64,000 bases of DNA from Polytrichum commune (Eukaryota > Streptophyta > Polytrichopsida > Polytrichales > Polytrichaceae), in NCBI GenBank assembly GCA_950295325.1, contig OX485808.1, positions 26,184,527 to 26,248,526 of the forward strand, in the 5' to 3' direction. Positions 11,841-22,911 of this stretch are shown in pieces; position 1 is the stretch's first letter, and every line of letters begins with the position of its first letter. The position numbers and the translations under genes are program-made. The notes under the pieces are model-generated. The model was not told where the DNA came from. It made no database searches and worked only from the letters and a program-made list of their open reading frames with translations.

Positions 11841-13810
11841 GGACTGGTTTACACTATGGACCACGAAGTCGGACCAAGGCGTTGTAAGAATGTTGATTGG
11901 CTGCTGAACTCGTCCAAGGACTACTTCGGTTTACACAAGGAAAAAATGGCAGATGGATCATGAAGGTCGAGGTCCCCAAAATACAATTCTCAAGGCCTAG
12001 TAAAATGCACTGACATGGTCCAACGGGTTTTGAGGTGAGAGAGACAAGAGAGTTGGTCTACTAGGAAAAGGTACGGGCCCATGGCAAAGAAATGCCGTTA
12101 TAATACCATTTTTAATGAAACTATATATACGACTCTTCCCACTAGGCAAGGCTCACAAGGCACACTTTTCACCATCTATATGATGTAGTGAATTTTCAGG
12201 AGCAAGTCCGCCCTCTATGTGCCTAAATCATATCATAGCCCATCATACATACCATTTCTTCCATACCCTACCCCTTAAACTTGCTCCCACATGTTTCATC
12301 AAATAATGTGACCAACCTAGAACTCAAGAATTTGAGTGCAAATTTGTTTTTTTGGTCTACCAATTGAAATGTTTGGAATTTCGGGGCTTTTAATATACCG
12401 TTAGAAAGGTCTTGAAAACACCTTTCAAAGGATATATTACACGCCCCAAAAGTTTAAGAAATGCAGTTGAAAAACAAAAAACAAAAATATGTAGTTGTCT
12501 AGCCACCGTAGATAAGGGTGGTCAAAAGATCCACAATGGGAACCGAATGTGGACCGAGACGAATGACCATGCACCAAAAAGTGAATGTGCTGATTTTCTT
12601 TTAATACATGCCCGAAAAGAGCAATTTTCCAAAAATTTCAAGTTTGACCATTCTCTTGTCTTCTCTTGGGCTTAACCTATCTTCACTTCTTGTTAAATGT
12701 GTCAAAGATGTGGCTGCAAATCTTACAACAATTTTTACCAAAAAAATAAGCGATCTAATTTGTACATGTGACATGTGCATTGTGTTGTCACTACACTAAA
12801 TAAGATATTTAATGTTTGATTATATTTAATGTTGATAGCACAGTACCTTGCTCAACACTAATTTTCAATTCTTTGATAATTAATGTTAGAAGATTTTCTA
12901 GAAGATATGTTGGAATTCTCCTTTTATCAATGTTTTTGTTTTTCCAAATCTCTACTAACACTAAATCAAAACATGTAACTTCCACATATTACCATAGTTG
13001 ATGTTTAGTGTTTGATTTTGCATTCAATGTTACTTACTTTCATAGGATTATTGATATTTAGTGTATGCGTTTGTATTTAGTGTATCAAACACTAAATATC
13101 CTATTTAGTGTAGTAGAAAACTATGCGAAAAAGAACCGCAACCGTTTTCCCATTGCGGTTCTTTTGCGGTTCTTTTGCGGTTCTTTTGCGGCTCGACAAC
13201 TAAATATTTTTGTTGGAAATATATCGTTGGAAAGGTATTTTCAAGACCTTTCCAAAAAGCCCCAAATTTCCAAACATTTCAGTTGGTAGACCACAAAAAC
13301 AAATCTACACTCAAATTCTTGAGTTCTAGATGTCCCACATTGTTTGATGAAACATGTGGGAGCAAGTTTAAGAGGTAGGGTATGGAAGAAATGGTTTGTC
13401 TGATGGGCTATGATATGATTTAGGCACATAGAGGGTGGACTTGCTCCTCAAAATTCACTACATTATATAGATGGTGAAAAGTGTGCCTTGTGAGCCTTGC
13501 CTGGTGGGAAGAGTTGTATATAAAGTTTCATTAAAATATATATATATACTATAACGGCATTTCTTTGCCATGGGCCCTTGCCTTTCCTACTAGACCACCT
13601 CTCTTGTCTCTCTCACCACAAAATCCGTTGGACCATGTCAATGCATTTATTAGGCCTTTAAAATTATATTTTGAGGACCTCGACCTTCATGGTGCCTCTG
13701 CCATTTTTTTCTTTGTGTAAACCGAATTGGACCCGGGACGAGTTCATCAACCAATCATTGCTCTTACAACGCCTTGGTCCGACTTCGTGGTCCATAGTGT
13801 AAACTGGCCT
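11841..13810. mobile_element. TIR element family A, copy 3
   Basis: The left end GGTTTACACTATGGACCACG and the right end CGTGGTCCATAGTGTAAACT are near-perfect inverted copies. The flanks are TGA (11838-11840) and TAA (13811-13813), so the duplication has one mismatch. The outer ~100 bp also mirror each other, with GCGTTGTAAGAATG matching CTCTTACAACGC. A complete family B element is nested at 12790-13114. A run of CGGTTCTTTTG repeats at 13155-13190 marks local slippage. Confidence 0.7.
12790..13114. mobile_element. family B TIR element nested in A copy 3
   Basis: It begins ACTACACTAAATAAG and ends CTATTTAGTGTAGT. It sits at the same position and orientation relative to the host A element as in copy 1: left flank TTGTGTTGTC, right flank AGAAAACTATGC. 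Confidence 0.7.
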
Positions 13811-13813
13811 TAA

Positions 13814-15177
13814 CACAACCATTCTTGCATGAAGATGGAACCAAAGTATTGATTACTACACTAGAAATAATACAAAACATTATATGACATGTCAAGAACA
13901 ATATGATGGTGGGAATCCTGAGGTGCAACAAAAAACAAGGCATTTTTTGTTGGCAAAGATGTCAATTAGTAATGGGGAAGACCATGGTTCGAATCCCAAA
14001 ATTTGGAACGAGACTTGCCCTCCTAATGGGAGGAAAAATGACAACTGGGTGCTAGCAAAGGTGTAGTCTTTTATGGGCCCTAATTGGCCCCAATTTGGAT
14101 CTAACAAAGGTTTTAAAAAGTGTTACTTTGTTTTTGTTTTTTTGTTTTTATTTTGACCATTTTTCACAAATTTAGGCTTCATCTTTCCATGCAAAGCAAT
14201 TAATGTGTCCACATTGGTATTCTTCCATTGTATAGAGGTTGATCCAAACACTTCATCTTCATCTTCACTTTTTCCTTCGGTTGTCATTGTTGCATGTTTT
14301 AGGGTTTTTGGATGTTGCTCATTTTCCTATGGTAGGCATTTTCTTCTTCGGTGGGCTCAAAATATGTGTGTCCCCCTCTTCACCTAATTCTATCTCATCA
14401 TTTTCCACCCTCCAATTTACCTTTTCGATGCCACTCATTCCACCATTTGTACCTCCAATCTCCGAAAACTAGAATCCCCTCCTTTAAAAAAATTGAATGG
14501 AAGAAATGTGCTAGCTGATCAGTTTATGTATATATCAAAATTTATTAAAAATTAAAAATTAACAGAAACTTTTTGGAGCTAGGAAATCCTCTTATCTAGA
14601 ACAAAATTGGTTTTCAAAGAAGCCCTCCATTTTCACCACAATAACCCCAAATTTTTAGCAATCTATACACCCTATAACACAACTTGGAGGACACAAGAGA
14701 GAGCTGACTTTTCAAAACTTTTGCAAAGTTTGAACTTCCTCTTTTCAAAGGCCAAAGCCTCCAATATCTTCCTCATTGCAATACAAGGGTAAGTGGGTGG
14801 GAATTTCCACAAGACTCTTTCTATGTTTTGTGTGTCTTCCTATTTCTTGACATAATAACAATTTGCATAATAGAGTTGTTTGCAATTATGCCTAACTGAA
14901 TGTGTTGTGCAATATAGACAAGTTGCATCATAACACTAAATTTGCTTTGCAAGAATATGTACCTTACTTAGTGTTTTTGCTATCAAATGGTATCCAACAA
15001 CAAAAGTTTGATTTTGACTATCCCATACCTTGGAAGTTTAATCACCTATCTTCATGTTTCACCTCAAAGCACATGTAGCTAATCCACGACATGTATGGAG
15101 TACTTACAAGGCAAATGTTCCTAGTAACTTCAACCAATAGATATGCATAAAATGTCATAATCACGATACATCATTAT
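13814..15177. other. no gene recognised; one SINE-like tRNA promoter motif
   Basis: At about 14000-14012 the sequence CATGGTTCGAATCCC contains a perfect RNA polymerase III B-box (GGTTCGAATCC). A weak A-box-like TAGTAATGGGG lies too close upstream for a tRNA. This may be a decayed SINE. The frames at 14205-14792 show no domain. Confidence 0.35.
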
Positions 15178-15320
15178 ATTTTAAGTGTGAGGGGCTTGCC
15201 TCACCTGTGCCCATACAACCAACCAACAAACATATGAGGATTAGTTACGTACACGAGGTAAATAACAAAAGGACGCAATTGTTATCCATGTCGCACACAT
15301 TTAAACTACATCAAATGCAT
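15178..15320. repeat. dispersed direct repeat, copy 1
   Basis: This ~140-bp block, with GCTTGCCTCACCTGTGCCCAT and TTAGTTACGTACA, recurs in the same orientation at 16262-16405. Its nature is unknown; the pair is too short and divergent to call LTRs. Confidence 0.55.
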
Positions 15321-15807
15321 TGTAGTATTTCAAATTACAACAGTCATTGCATAATGACATATGGGTGTTCAAACATGTTCCTTGGCCATGATTGGGTTTC
15401 TCCAAGTAGAATACTCCTCATGGTGACTAGCCCTAATTTCTCTCACTTTTAACATGTATCTACTACTCGAGTGAGTATACACAGAGCCAACCCCACCTCA
15501 CACTTGCGTGAATGGTAAAAAAAAGAAGCTCCCTTTAGGGTTAGGGGTTTATACTGGAGTTCTTACCTATGGTAAGTTTTTTCAAACCCTATTTTTATTA
15601 TGGGTTAGAGACATGGGTCACGACTGTAACTATAGTTATTTTTCTCCATTCATCTACATCCTTGTTACCTTTTCATCATGGTAAGTATGACCACTTTCCA
15701 TGCATGTACATTTAGGATTTCTTGAGCATTTAGTCGTTTATTTATAAAGAAGACAATTGCTAGGTAAATTAATGTAAGAGTTTACCATCAAATATTTTAA
15801 TGACATG

Positions 15808-15810
<3 letters not shown>

Positions 15811-15839
<29 letters not shown>
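15811..15839. repeat. (GA)n microsatellite
   Basis: An uninterrupted GA dinucleotide run of about 28 bp. Confidence 0.95.
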
Positions 15840-16261
15840 TCTATGCTTACTTTCAAGCTTAGTCACTTCTTAATAAATCCTCTTGTTCAAAGGCCAACCC
15901 ATTCTTCTACATAAAACTATGTCCCTTTCAATACTCGGGAGGGTGGGACCATCCTTATGACCATATTTATTCATAACTATCTCCATACTATTGTAACCAT
16001 CTCATCTTGGTATGCTTCTAAAAAATTAAAACCTTAGCCACCTAAGCTACTAAGGTTTCACCCTTTGTACCCTTAAGCAAGGTGTTGCATTCCATATCCA
16101 AAGTTTACAAAATCAAGTTCAAAATAAGACATGCTCAAGGGTACTTTGAAGTTCTATCACAAATCAAAATTGCTTTGTATTCCAAATCATCTTGTAGAAT
16201 ATCTAAGCAACATACACATATTATCTCTAAAAGAAGATGATATACAAAACCTAAGATTGTC

Positions 16262-16405
16262 GTTAAATTTGTGAAGGGTATGCCTCACCTTTGCCCATGC
16301 CACCAACCAAATCCATAGAGAGGGTTAGTTACGTACATGTGGTGAATAACAATAGAACCTAATTGTTATCTATGTCACACAATCATGTACGGCATAATCA
16401 TACAT
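16262..16405. repeat. dispersed direct repeat, copy 2
   Basis: The second copy of the block at 15178-15320, about 1.08 kb downstream. It shares TGCCTCACCTTTGCCCATGC and GGGTTAGTTACGTACATG with several substitutions. Confidence 0.55.
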
Positions 16406-16675
16406 TTTGTATCATTAAATACACATACTACACCTCCCACCTTTACTAGTCCGCACCACTAACACTAATCCCAACAGTTACTCAAGGTAAACGGCCACCT
16501 GTGGCTTAACCTTTAAAAGAAGGTTCTCACGTTTCCTTCCACTTAATATAGGATTATGTAACAATCCTTGATCTATAGTGGATATTTGTTAGGGAACTTT
16601 TACCTAACCCTAAAGTAATTTTCCTTTGGGGTTATATTTTGATATTGGGTCGATTCATTTATGTTGAAGTAAAAG

Positions 16676-16676
16676 C

Positions 16677-16720
<44 letters not shown>
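16676..16720. repeat. (GA)n microsatellite
   Basis: About 45 bp of GA repeats with one AAAG interruption near the left side. Confidence 0.95.
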
Positions 16721-16723
<3 letters not shown>

Positions 16724-16794
16724 ACCATCTCATGATTTAAAAGGGGTTTTTTGATCTAACCACATAGATTTTGTGAGATCTTGGTTTTCTTATG

Positions 16795-17036
16795 CAAAAA
16801 AATCTTGGGGCTTGTGTTGAGAGTTGGGTCTAGCTTTTTGCTCAACCGAACTCTCGACACAAGTCCTAAGCCTGACCTCCAAAAAGTCCTCCATGTAGGC
16901 ATCCATGTCATACTTGGGACTTGGGACCCTATGTGACGTGGTAAGTCCTAACTTCCATGCTCTCAACAGTTGAGATTGCACATATTGACCTCAAATAACT
17001 TGAGATTTAGGACTTGGGATGCCAAGTAAATTGGCC
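16795..17036 (-). repeat. family K fragment, inverted copy
   Basis: It contains CATGTCATACTTGGGACTTG, AGTCCTAACTTCCATGCTCTCAA and a hairpin of GAGAGTTGGGTCTAGC with GAACTCTCGACACAAG. This is the reverse complement of the unit repeated at 50631-52115. The right edge AATTGGCCC resembles the GGCC-type termini of families A and C, but I cannot find the opposite end. Confidence 0.5.
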
Positions 17037-17040
17037 CTAT

Positions 17041-18419
17041 ACCTGATAGTGAAGGTGATATAATTGTGCTTGAGCCCCTACCTCCAAAGGATCTAATGTG
17101 CTCCTCCCCACAAGGTTAGCAAGCCTTTCATGGTTGTTTTAGAAAAATAAATAATAAAATCAGACAATTGTATTTAAGTGGTTTGTGGTTAAGGGTGGAT
17201 GCCGAAATGCACACAACAAATACATGTTCGTATAAGAGATTGGACTGCGTGTTCAAAATATGCTAAACATTCTAGACTCAATAGTCAAGAAAATCAGGAA
17301 GAGACCTATACAACCATTTACTTGCATTGAGAATCTCCACTTTGACAATCAATAAGATACTCATATGAGCTCCATAAATTATGAGGCAAATGGCTACATT
17401 TTGGTCTAGAGTTGGCAACCATCTCACAATAATTGTGCGTTTTGCAACCTACGAGAGGTGTGTGCATAGCTAGAAGTGACCATTTAACACCCACGTACCT
17501 TACATTTCTCATGACTCTACCTGTCTAAATATTTTCTCTATTGCTCATTGATTGCTCCCACATAGTGGAGGTTGTGTTCCTCCTATAAGGTATGTGGTGT
17601 TATTCGGTTTGTTTTTCATGTTCTCTAGCTTCTACCCATGAGATTTACACAATGAAACTTGTGTTACCATAGCAAATCTACATAAATACATCAACAAAGA
17701 TTGAATGGAAACATTATACACCATAATTGAATTAATAGGTCCTCCCCCAAGGGTGAAAGCAAGCTAGAGTGTACGATTCTTGGAGAGTTTAGAGTTCCTT
17801 ATGTGGCTCAAGCATGTTGTTGGTGGATGAACCCTATCCATACCCAAAACCCTATCCACCACATGTTGAAGACCAAATCCTTATCCATTATGTATTTACT
17901 TAAACCAATCGCCCTATCCACCCATATGTCATGGCGCTAACATCATCATTGTGTCGAATAAATATAGATTTTTATTTTATTTTAAAAGGCGAATACTTGA
18001 AACCATGCTTTGCATCATATAATATAACTTTAATGAAAGGACATATGCAAAAACATTTGGTTAGTGGGCATTTGAAAAGTCCTAACCTTCAAACATGTCC
18101 TCAAAATTGTCTACAAACATCAATTACATAATCCATATTATATTCATACATTTTCACTCCACAAGTTGAAAATAATAAGCCCATATACATATTTCATAGG
18201 ATTGTGACCCTAGATCTGTAACTGACACAAAAGTCCCCAATGTGACTTAAGCATTTGGTAAGACAATATCTTTCTCTCTAAACTTCTTGTTATCAACATC
18301 ATGACATATTTTGCACACGAGTCCTATTTTATATGATGTAAAGACCTTTGAACGTAGGATTTATTGTAACATATCAATGGGTCCAAAATAAGGACACTAT
18401 AGTTTGTTGACATCCTCGA
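17041..18419. other. no gene recognised; dispersed repeat fragments
   Basis: The stretch 17600-17720 (TTCTCTAGCTTCTACCCATG, GAGATTTACACAATGAAAC) resembles segments at about 41200-41300 and 57000-57130, so it belongs to an old dispersed repeat. No ORF is credible. Confidence 0.4.
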
Positions 18420-18560
18420 TTGTGTTCACTGTTGAGTGTGAAGTAGTTAATCAAGTTGGAGTAGTCCAATTTCTTTTAAACATGTGTCATCATAGTGATT
18501 GTTCTTTGATCCTCATCTAATAACGTACCAATCAAGTATAAGTGTCCAATCAAAAAAGTA
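18420..18560. repeat. dispersed repeat H
   Basis: The phrases AGTGTGAAGTAGTTAAT, TCTTTTAAACATGTGT and TTTGATCCTCATCTAA recur at about 41935-42030, and parts recur near 19780-19850, 58240-58290 and 58900-58990. This is a multi-copy repeat of unknown class. Confidence 0.45.
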
Positions 18561-19547
18561 GCCAAAGAATACCCGCAATACCTTATGTGGAGTTGCGTTG
18601 TGTACAACTGCAATTTTTGTGGGCAAGTCTTGTGTTGGCCTATAAATAATGGCATGTTCCTTCACAATTCCCTTTCTTTGTGATGTGGTTTGTGACTTGC
18701 TTTTGTGCTAATTGTGTTCTTATTTAAATTTTATTTTTGGCATGAATTGAAAATTCAATTGCAAAAAGAACCCAAAAGCTAATTGTCTTATTTTGGCAAC
18801 AAGAAGCAAATTAAGATTGAGTCCCCCATAAGTTACATGTTCCTTGGAGTTGGAGGTGGTTGGTCAAAGTAGCAACTTGAACCAACCATGGAGCCAGGTT
18901 TGTTGCTAATTAAGGTATGCAAGTGTTATTGGTTCGTTTTATCTTGTTCTCTATCTTCTATCAATCACACAGTCCCCGGGAGTTCTATAAAAAACAATCG
19001 GTACATTTTCTCCCTTTTATGAAGAGGTTTGGATTTTTTTTGTTCTTTTTACTTAGGAGCTACTGAAAGCCAGTTTTTTTCTCGGTGAAATTCCTACATT
19101 TGCCTTTATTATTCAGTAATTTTCTTAGTTTCTAAATTTTACTTCAGTATGTTTTTGAAGTTATCTATAGTAAGTCGGGTTTTTTTTGTTGCGGTTTCAT
19201 TTTATAAAAGAAAATTGGTGTTATGCTTTTAAGGGGTGGATTTGTGTTGAAAAAACTTCCCAAGTATCGGTAAATATTTCAAACTATGATGCCTCAACTA
19301 ATCATATTGCCAGTCTATTCTTCCTTGAGTTGGTCAATTTCCGACCTCGACAATTTTACATTGGTACCTCATCCCAATCATTGGAAACCCATTCGTAAAT
19401 CTCAAAAAAAAAAAATCAGCTAGCTCGTAACTAGACCTTGGTACTCCTTGCATAATGATCAATCAATCTTACGTCTTTAAACTTGTATTGCATTAGTATA
19501 TATATGATGAAACATCAACAAAAATTAGTTTGAAAATAAGACATACT
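18561..19547. other. no gene recognised
   Basis: T-rich sequence with no secure feature. Confidence 0.4.
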
Positions 19548-19549
19548 TG

Positions 19550-19670
19550 GTGCAAGCTGACCCTAAATTACCAAATGATAGTGGAGAGTACCCAAAACCA
19601 AATGGAGTGGTTGAGAGTTTGATTATCGGCTGTGAAATCTCCTCTCTACTTGATGCAAAAACTAGCCAAG
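19550..19670 (+). repeat. SINE family F, 5' fragment
   Basis: CTGACCCTAAATTACC, ATGATAGTGGAGAG and TTGATTATCGGCTGTGAAATC match the 5' half of the complete SINEs at 57619 and 60372. The 3' half (AAGAGCCCACCCACNCCAAGG) is missing and no flanking duplication is visible, so this copy is truncated or diverged. Confidence 0.6.
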
Positions 19671-19936
19671 TGGCCATGCGCATGTGTTTTCCAGAAAAAA
19701 TCAAACCTACCCAAAATTAGTTTTGGTGATTGTTAATTAAAGTTTGTTAATTCTCTAGTTGAATGCATTGGTCCTCCCAATTGTGTTTCACCACTAGATA
19801 TGGAATAGCTATTTTTTTTTGAAAACGAGTCCAATCTCTTTTAAACATGTGTGGGCTTTATGGGTTTTTTTGTTTTTTTTTCTTCTTCTTTAAATTGTCA
19901 CTTTACCACCAAATATCTTTAATTCATCACCTAACT

Positions 19937-20182
19937 GATGGAGAGAGAGAAGTATCACATACAAGCATATCTCTCATCCATCCAACATAGAAACTTCACC
20001 CCCTATAGGTTGTTGCCAATTCATCTCAAATGTCTTGTGTTAAACGAATTCAAAATCTTCCAAATTGATTTTGACACTAAGAACAATTGAAAATTAATAA
20101 CCTATGAGTTGTATACTATTTCAGGTTTTCATGTTGGATGAATGAGAGGTATGCTTGCATGCGATAAGTCCCTCTCCCCCAC
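19937..20182. mobile_element. family G TIR element, copy 1
   Basis: The inverted arms CATACAAGCATATCTCTCAT and ATGAGAGGTATGCTTGCATG lie about 160 bp apart. The arms recur at 42085-42662 and 52293-52524. The superfamily is unknown, and no clean target duplication was found. Confidence 0.6.
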
Positions 20183-20252
20183 ATCCCTTACCTTGGCATC
20201 CGGTGACTATTGGTGTGATTTTTCCAAGGAGTTGTGTGTTAGTCAAAGCATA

Positions 20253-20485
20253 CACTAGAAGAAACTTGTCCATTACAACTGTATATTGTGACTTGGCCAT
20301 TGTGACTCATGACAAAAAAAATGCATAAAAAATCATTTTTTATTGTCAACATTTATTATGGAGGTTTTTGGCTACAATTTTTGGGACAATGATAACCAAA
20401 ATTATTTATTTATGCATTTTCTTGCCACAAGCCACAATGGCCAAGTTGCATTGGATGATTGCAATGCACAAGTCTTCCACTAGTG
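20253..20485. mobile_element. CACTA MITE with ATA target duplication
   Basis: The left end CACTAGAAGAAACTTGTCC and the right end ACAAGTCTTCCACTAGTG are inverted copies. They are flanked by ATA on both sides (20250-20252 and 20486-20488). The CACTA start and 3-bp duplication are diagnostic of the CACTA/En-Spm superfamily. A subterminal inverted pair, TTGTGACTTGGCCATTGTG and CACAATGGCCAAGTTGC, follows. It is 233 bp long and has no coding capacity. Confidence 0.85.
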
Positions 20486-20488
20486 ATA

Positions 20489-21683
20489 GCAATTCAAATG
20501 GGGATGACTATGAATGAAGTGCTTATTCATGCCATAGCCACTTGGCTTCAAGGGTCTTTAACCCCTAAATGCCCAAGAAGCCAAAAAGTGGTTGCGAGCA
20601 TTTTTCAAAGATATAACTTTCAAGGCAAACTTTTCTCTTTTCTTGTATTTTTTTCTTGCACCTTGACACAATAAACTTATGCACCATCTAGAGCAAACGG
20701 GTTGAAATTTTAGATCAATGACTCTAAGATATGGACCTTGAAGTGGCTGGAACCCTTCATTCTTTCTTTGTTACATAATTAGCTATTTGGGAAAATACTA
20801 ATATCAATGACATGATTTTTTTTTCCTACCACATTATGCAACTCAAATTTTTAGCCAACCATCTCAAAGATCATGTGATTTTGATACAATTTGAAAACTT
20901 TATTATTTTCTGAAGGAAAATGCTTGTAAAATGATTTGACAGAGACCAAGATTATAAATTTGCATTCCAACCACACATACGTGATTCAAAATGAACTCCC
21001 TAGACCTTTCTCTTGTACGCCAACACAAAACAACGTTGCCAATTCACACTTTATACTACCTCTTTGATTCAAGCCCAATGATCGGGGAGATTTTTGGGCA
21101 TAATCGGTTGACATCCGAGTGTTTGCAAGTCCAACCAATGACATGTTGACATTTGTGGGACCATCTAAGTTTGGATAAATCCGGATTAGAGCTTAGATTG
21201 GATAGAGTATAGAGTAGAACATGTTTTTTCGATAAAATAGGAAAACTAGAAGTAGTTAACGTATTTAGGAAACTAAACCCTTGTGCATCTGGTTAAGGCG
21301 ATAAAAACAGTTAATCCGGAACCTTCTCAAACAACTGGAACTGGGTTGGAATAACCATTGGAACAATTGTCTAGGTAACCGGGTAAGAGCAACCGTTAGG
21401 ATAACCGCCGGGCTCCCGGAATGACAGTATGATCTACATTTGGGATAAGGACAGTTGTACAAAGGAGAAACGGTTACCGCCAACAACCACCGGGTTAGGC
21501 TGAGAGGAGGGGAATGGGAGGGGTATTTGAAGGAATCGAAACCCTAAAAAACTCACTTTTCGCCTAGGCAACTTTGTAGAAAGAAAGAATGGTGAGGTAT
21601 CATTGTTGTCGGATCATTAGTAGTTGGATTGCTGAGATTCTTGGGAAGGCATGAATAGGGTTGCGGTAGGAGAGTAGTTCAGA
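20489..21683. other. non-coding; possible 5' leader of the interrupted repeat ORF
   Basis: From about 21290 the base composition rises in GC, with CGGTT/ACCGG-rich sequence. GGGGTATTTGAAGGAATCG at about 21517 resembles ACACTATTTGAGGGGCTCGG at about 39424. The similarity could reflect divergent long terminal repeats, but I could not align them convincingly. Confidence 0.35.
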
Positions 21684-22022
21684 ATGCCGCATATTAAGGA
21701 GGAAGAGGACCTCATTCTGATTCTGGTTAGGAACGTAGTACCCGCCATCCCCAACTGGGAGGCAGAGATGTGAGACTTGGTGGAGGATCTCACCCGGATG
21801 GGGTGCGAGGGACTCTTCACGAAGCCTTGGAATTTGCGGAACGAGGCCATGTTGAGAGAGTTTTTGTTTGAGCGAGGGAACCAGTCGGAGAGAACGGTAA
21901 AGAGGGATCCGGAACATTGGACCATGGATGCATGGGTAGATGTCTACGGCTTTGCGCCAAGGAAAAGGGAGGGATGGGCGAGCCGGAAGGATACGTACTT
22001 CTTGGGGAAGTTTAAAGCAAAG
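21684..22022 (+). pseudogene. 5' half of a degraded repeat-family (gag-like?) ORF, interrupted by the hAT element
   Basis: The reading frame starts at the ATG at 21684 (MPHIKEEEDLILILVRNVVP), hits an in-frame TGA at 21771 and then runs open through FTKPWNLRNEAMLREFLFE and MDAWVDVYGFAPRKREGW to the insertion point at 22022. Removing 22023-37562 joins it in the same frame to the segment starting at 37563 (reading ...GKFKAK | NDPNDGFYLVDC...). This confirms that both halves were one ORF. I do not recognise a named domain. The size, the later helical region and the Ser/Pro/Lys-rich tail would fit a retroelement structural protein, which is a guess. TGA in place of an expected CGA fits a C-to-T change. 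Confidence 0.65.
22015..22022. repeat. left 8-bp target-site duplication of the hAT element
   Basis: AAGCAAAG, identical to 37555-37562. An 8-bp duplication is the hAT signature. Confidence 0.95.
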
Positions 22023-22105
22023 CAGGGTTGTCTATTGTGTCGTGACGGAGGGTAATCCCGACATAATGTCGTGCCGTCACGACACGTATCCGTCACGACA
22101 TTATG
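22023..22105. repeat. left terminal and subterminal inverted repeats of the hAT element
   Basis: After the 13-bp TIR come TGTCGTGACGG, GCCGTCACGACAC and TCCGTCACGACA, including a palindrome CGACATAATGTCG. These are CCGTCACGAC-type repeats in both orientations, mirrored at the right end. Confidence 0.85.
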
Positions 22106-22250
22106 CCGGATGCTGTCTTTATCCTGACGGACTTGAATTTTACCGATTTTTTTGTGTAATTACATTAACCCATTTCTGACACGTAGGATTTACAATGTCC
22201 ACGTGTGATGACATGTCAGCAAAGTAAAGGTAAAGTGGGGAAAAATTTAC

Positions 22251-22660
22251 TAGAGCCCGTCCGCCCCCCCGTCCGCCTCCATTCCCAACCCCCGTTCGCC
22301 CCCGTTCCCTCCCGTCCGCTCCCGTTCACAATCCCCGTTCGCCACCGTTCCCCCCCGTCCGCTCCCGTTCCCAACCCCGTCCGCTCCCCCCCTCTCCTGT
22401 CCGCCCCCCCCCCCCCCCCCGTCCGTCCGCTCCCTTGTCCACTCCCTTGTCCGCTCCCCCCCCCCCTCCGTCCGCTTCCCCATCCGCCCCCCCGTCCGCT
22501 CCCCCCCGTCCGTCCGCTCCCCCTTCCGCTCCCCCGTCCGCTCCCTCGTCCGCTCCCTCGTCCGCTCCCCCCCCTCCGTCCGCCCCCCCGTCCGGTCCCC
22601 CCCCCCCTCCGTCCGCTCCCCGTCCGCTCCCCCCCCCCCCCCCTTCCGTCCGCTCCCCCG
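22251..22660. repeat. GC-rich tandem array upstream of the transposase
   Basis: About 410 bp built almost entirely of GTCCGCTCCC / GTCCGCCCCC units with CGTTCCC in the first part. It is stop-free in several frames on both strands, which creates spurious proline-rich and glycine/arginine-rich ORFs of 77-241 codons. It ends about 12 bp before a TATA box. Related arrays lie at 29529-30190 and 36372-37290. Confidence 0.9.
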
Positions 22661-22672
22661 TCCGATTCGAAT

Positions 22673-22680
22673 ACTATAAA
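22673..22680 (+). promoter_or_regulatory. candidate TATA box of the transposase gene
   Basis: CTATAAAT follows directly after the GC-rich array, about 235 bp upstream of the transposase ATG. The first ATG in the leader frame and a 3' splice-site-like TTTGTATTTGCAG (22888-22900 region) suggest a 5'-UTR intron. Confidence 0.5.
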
Positions 22681-22911
22681 TTGAGGGTTCAAGGTGCCAT
22701 TTTTGCCTACACTGACATAGTGTGTCTCAAGTCTTTTGATTCTCCTTTGAGGAGTGAGGATTGAATGCGTGAGACCCGAATGCAGAGGATACTTTGTCCA
22801 ATCTAGTGACTGTGAATTAGGGTTGCCCTTGTGGCACTCTTGAACAGGACCTAGTATGCGATCAAAGTTACTTGCTCTAACTTGTTTGTATTTGCAGGTT
22901 TTGTTGAAGTC

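Noticed and set aside
13950-14040. tRNA gene
   Set aside because: A perfect B-box is present, but no cloverleaf can be drawn and the A-box spacing is wrong.
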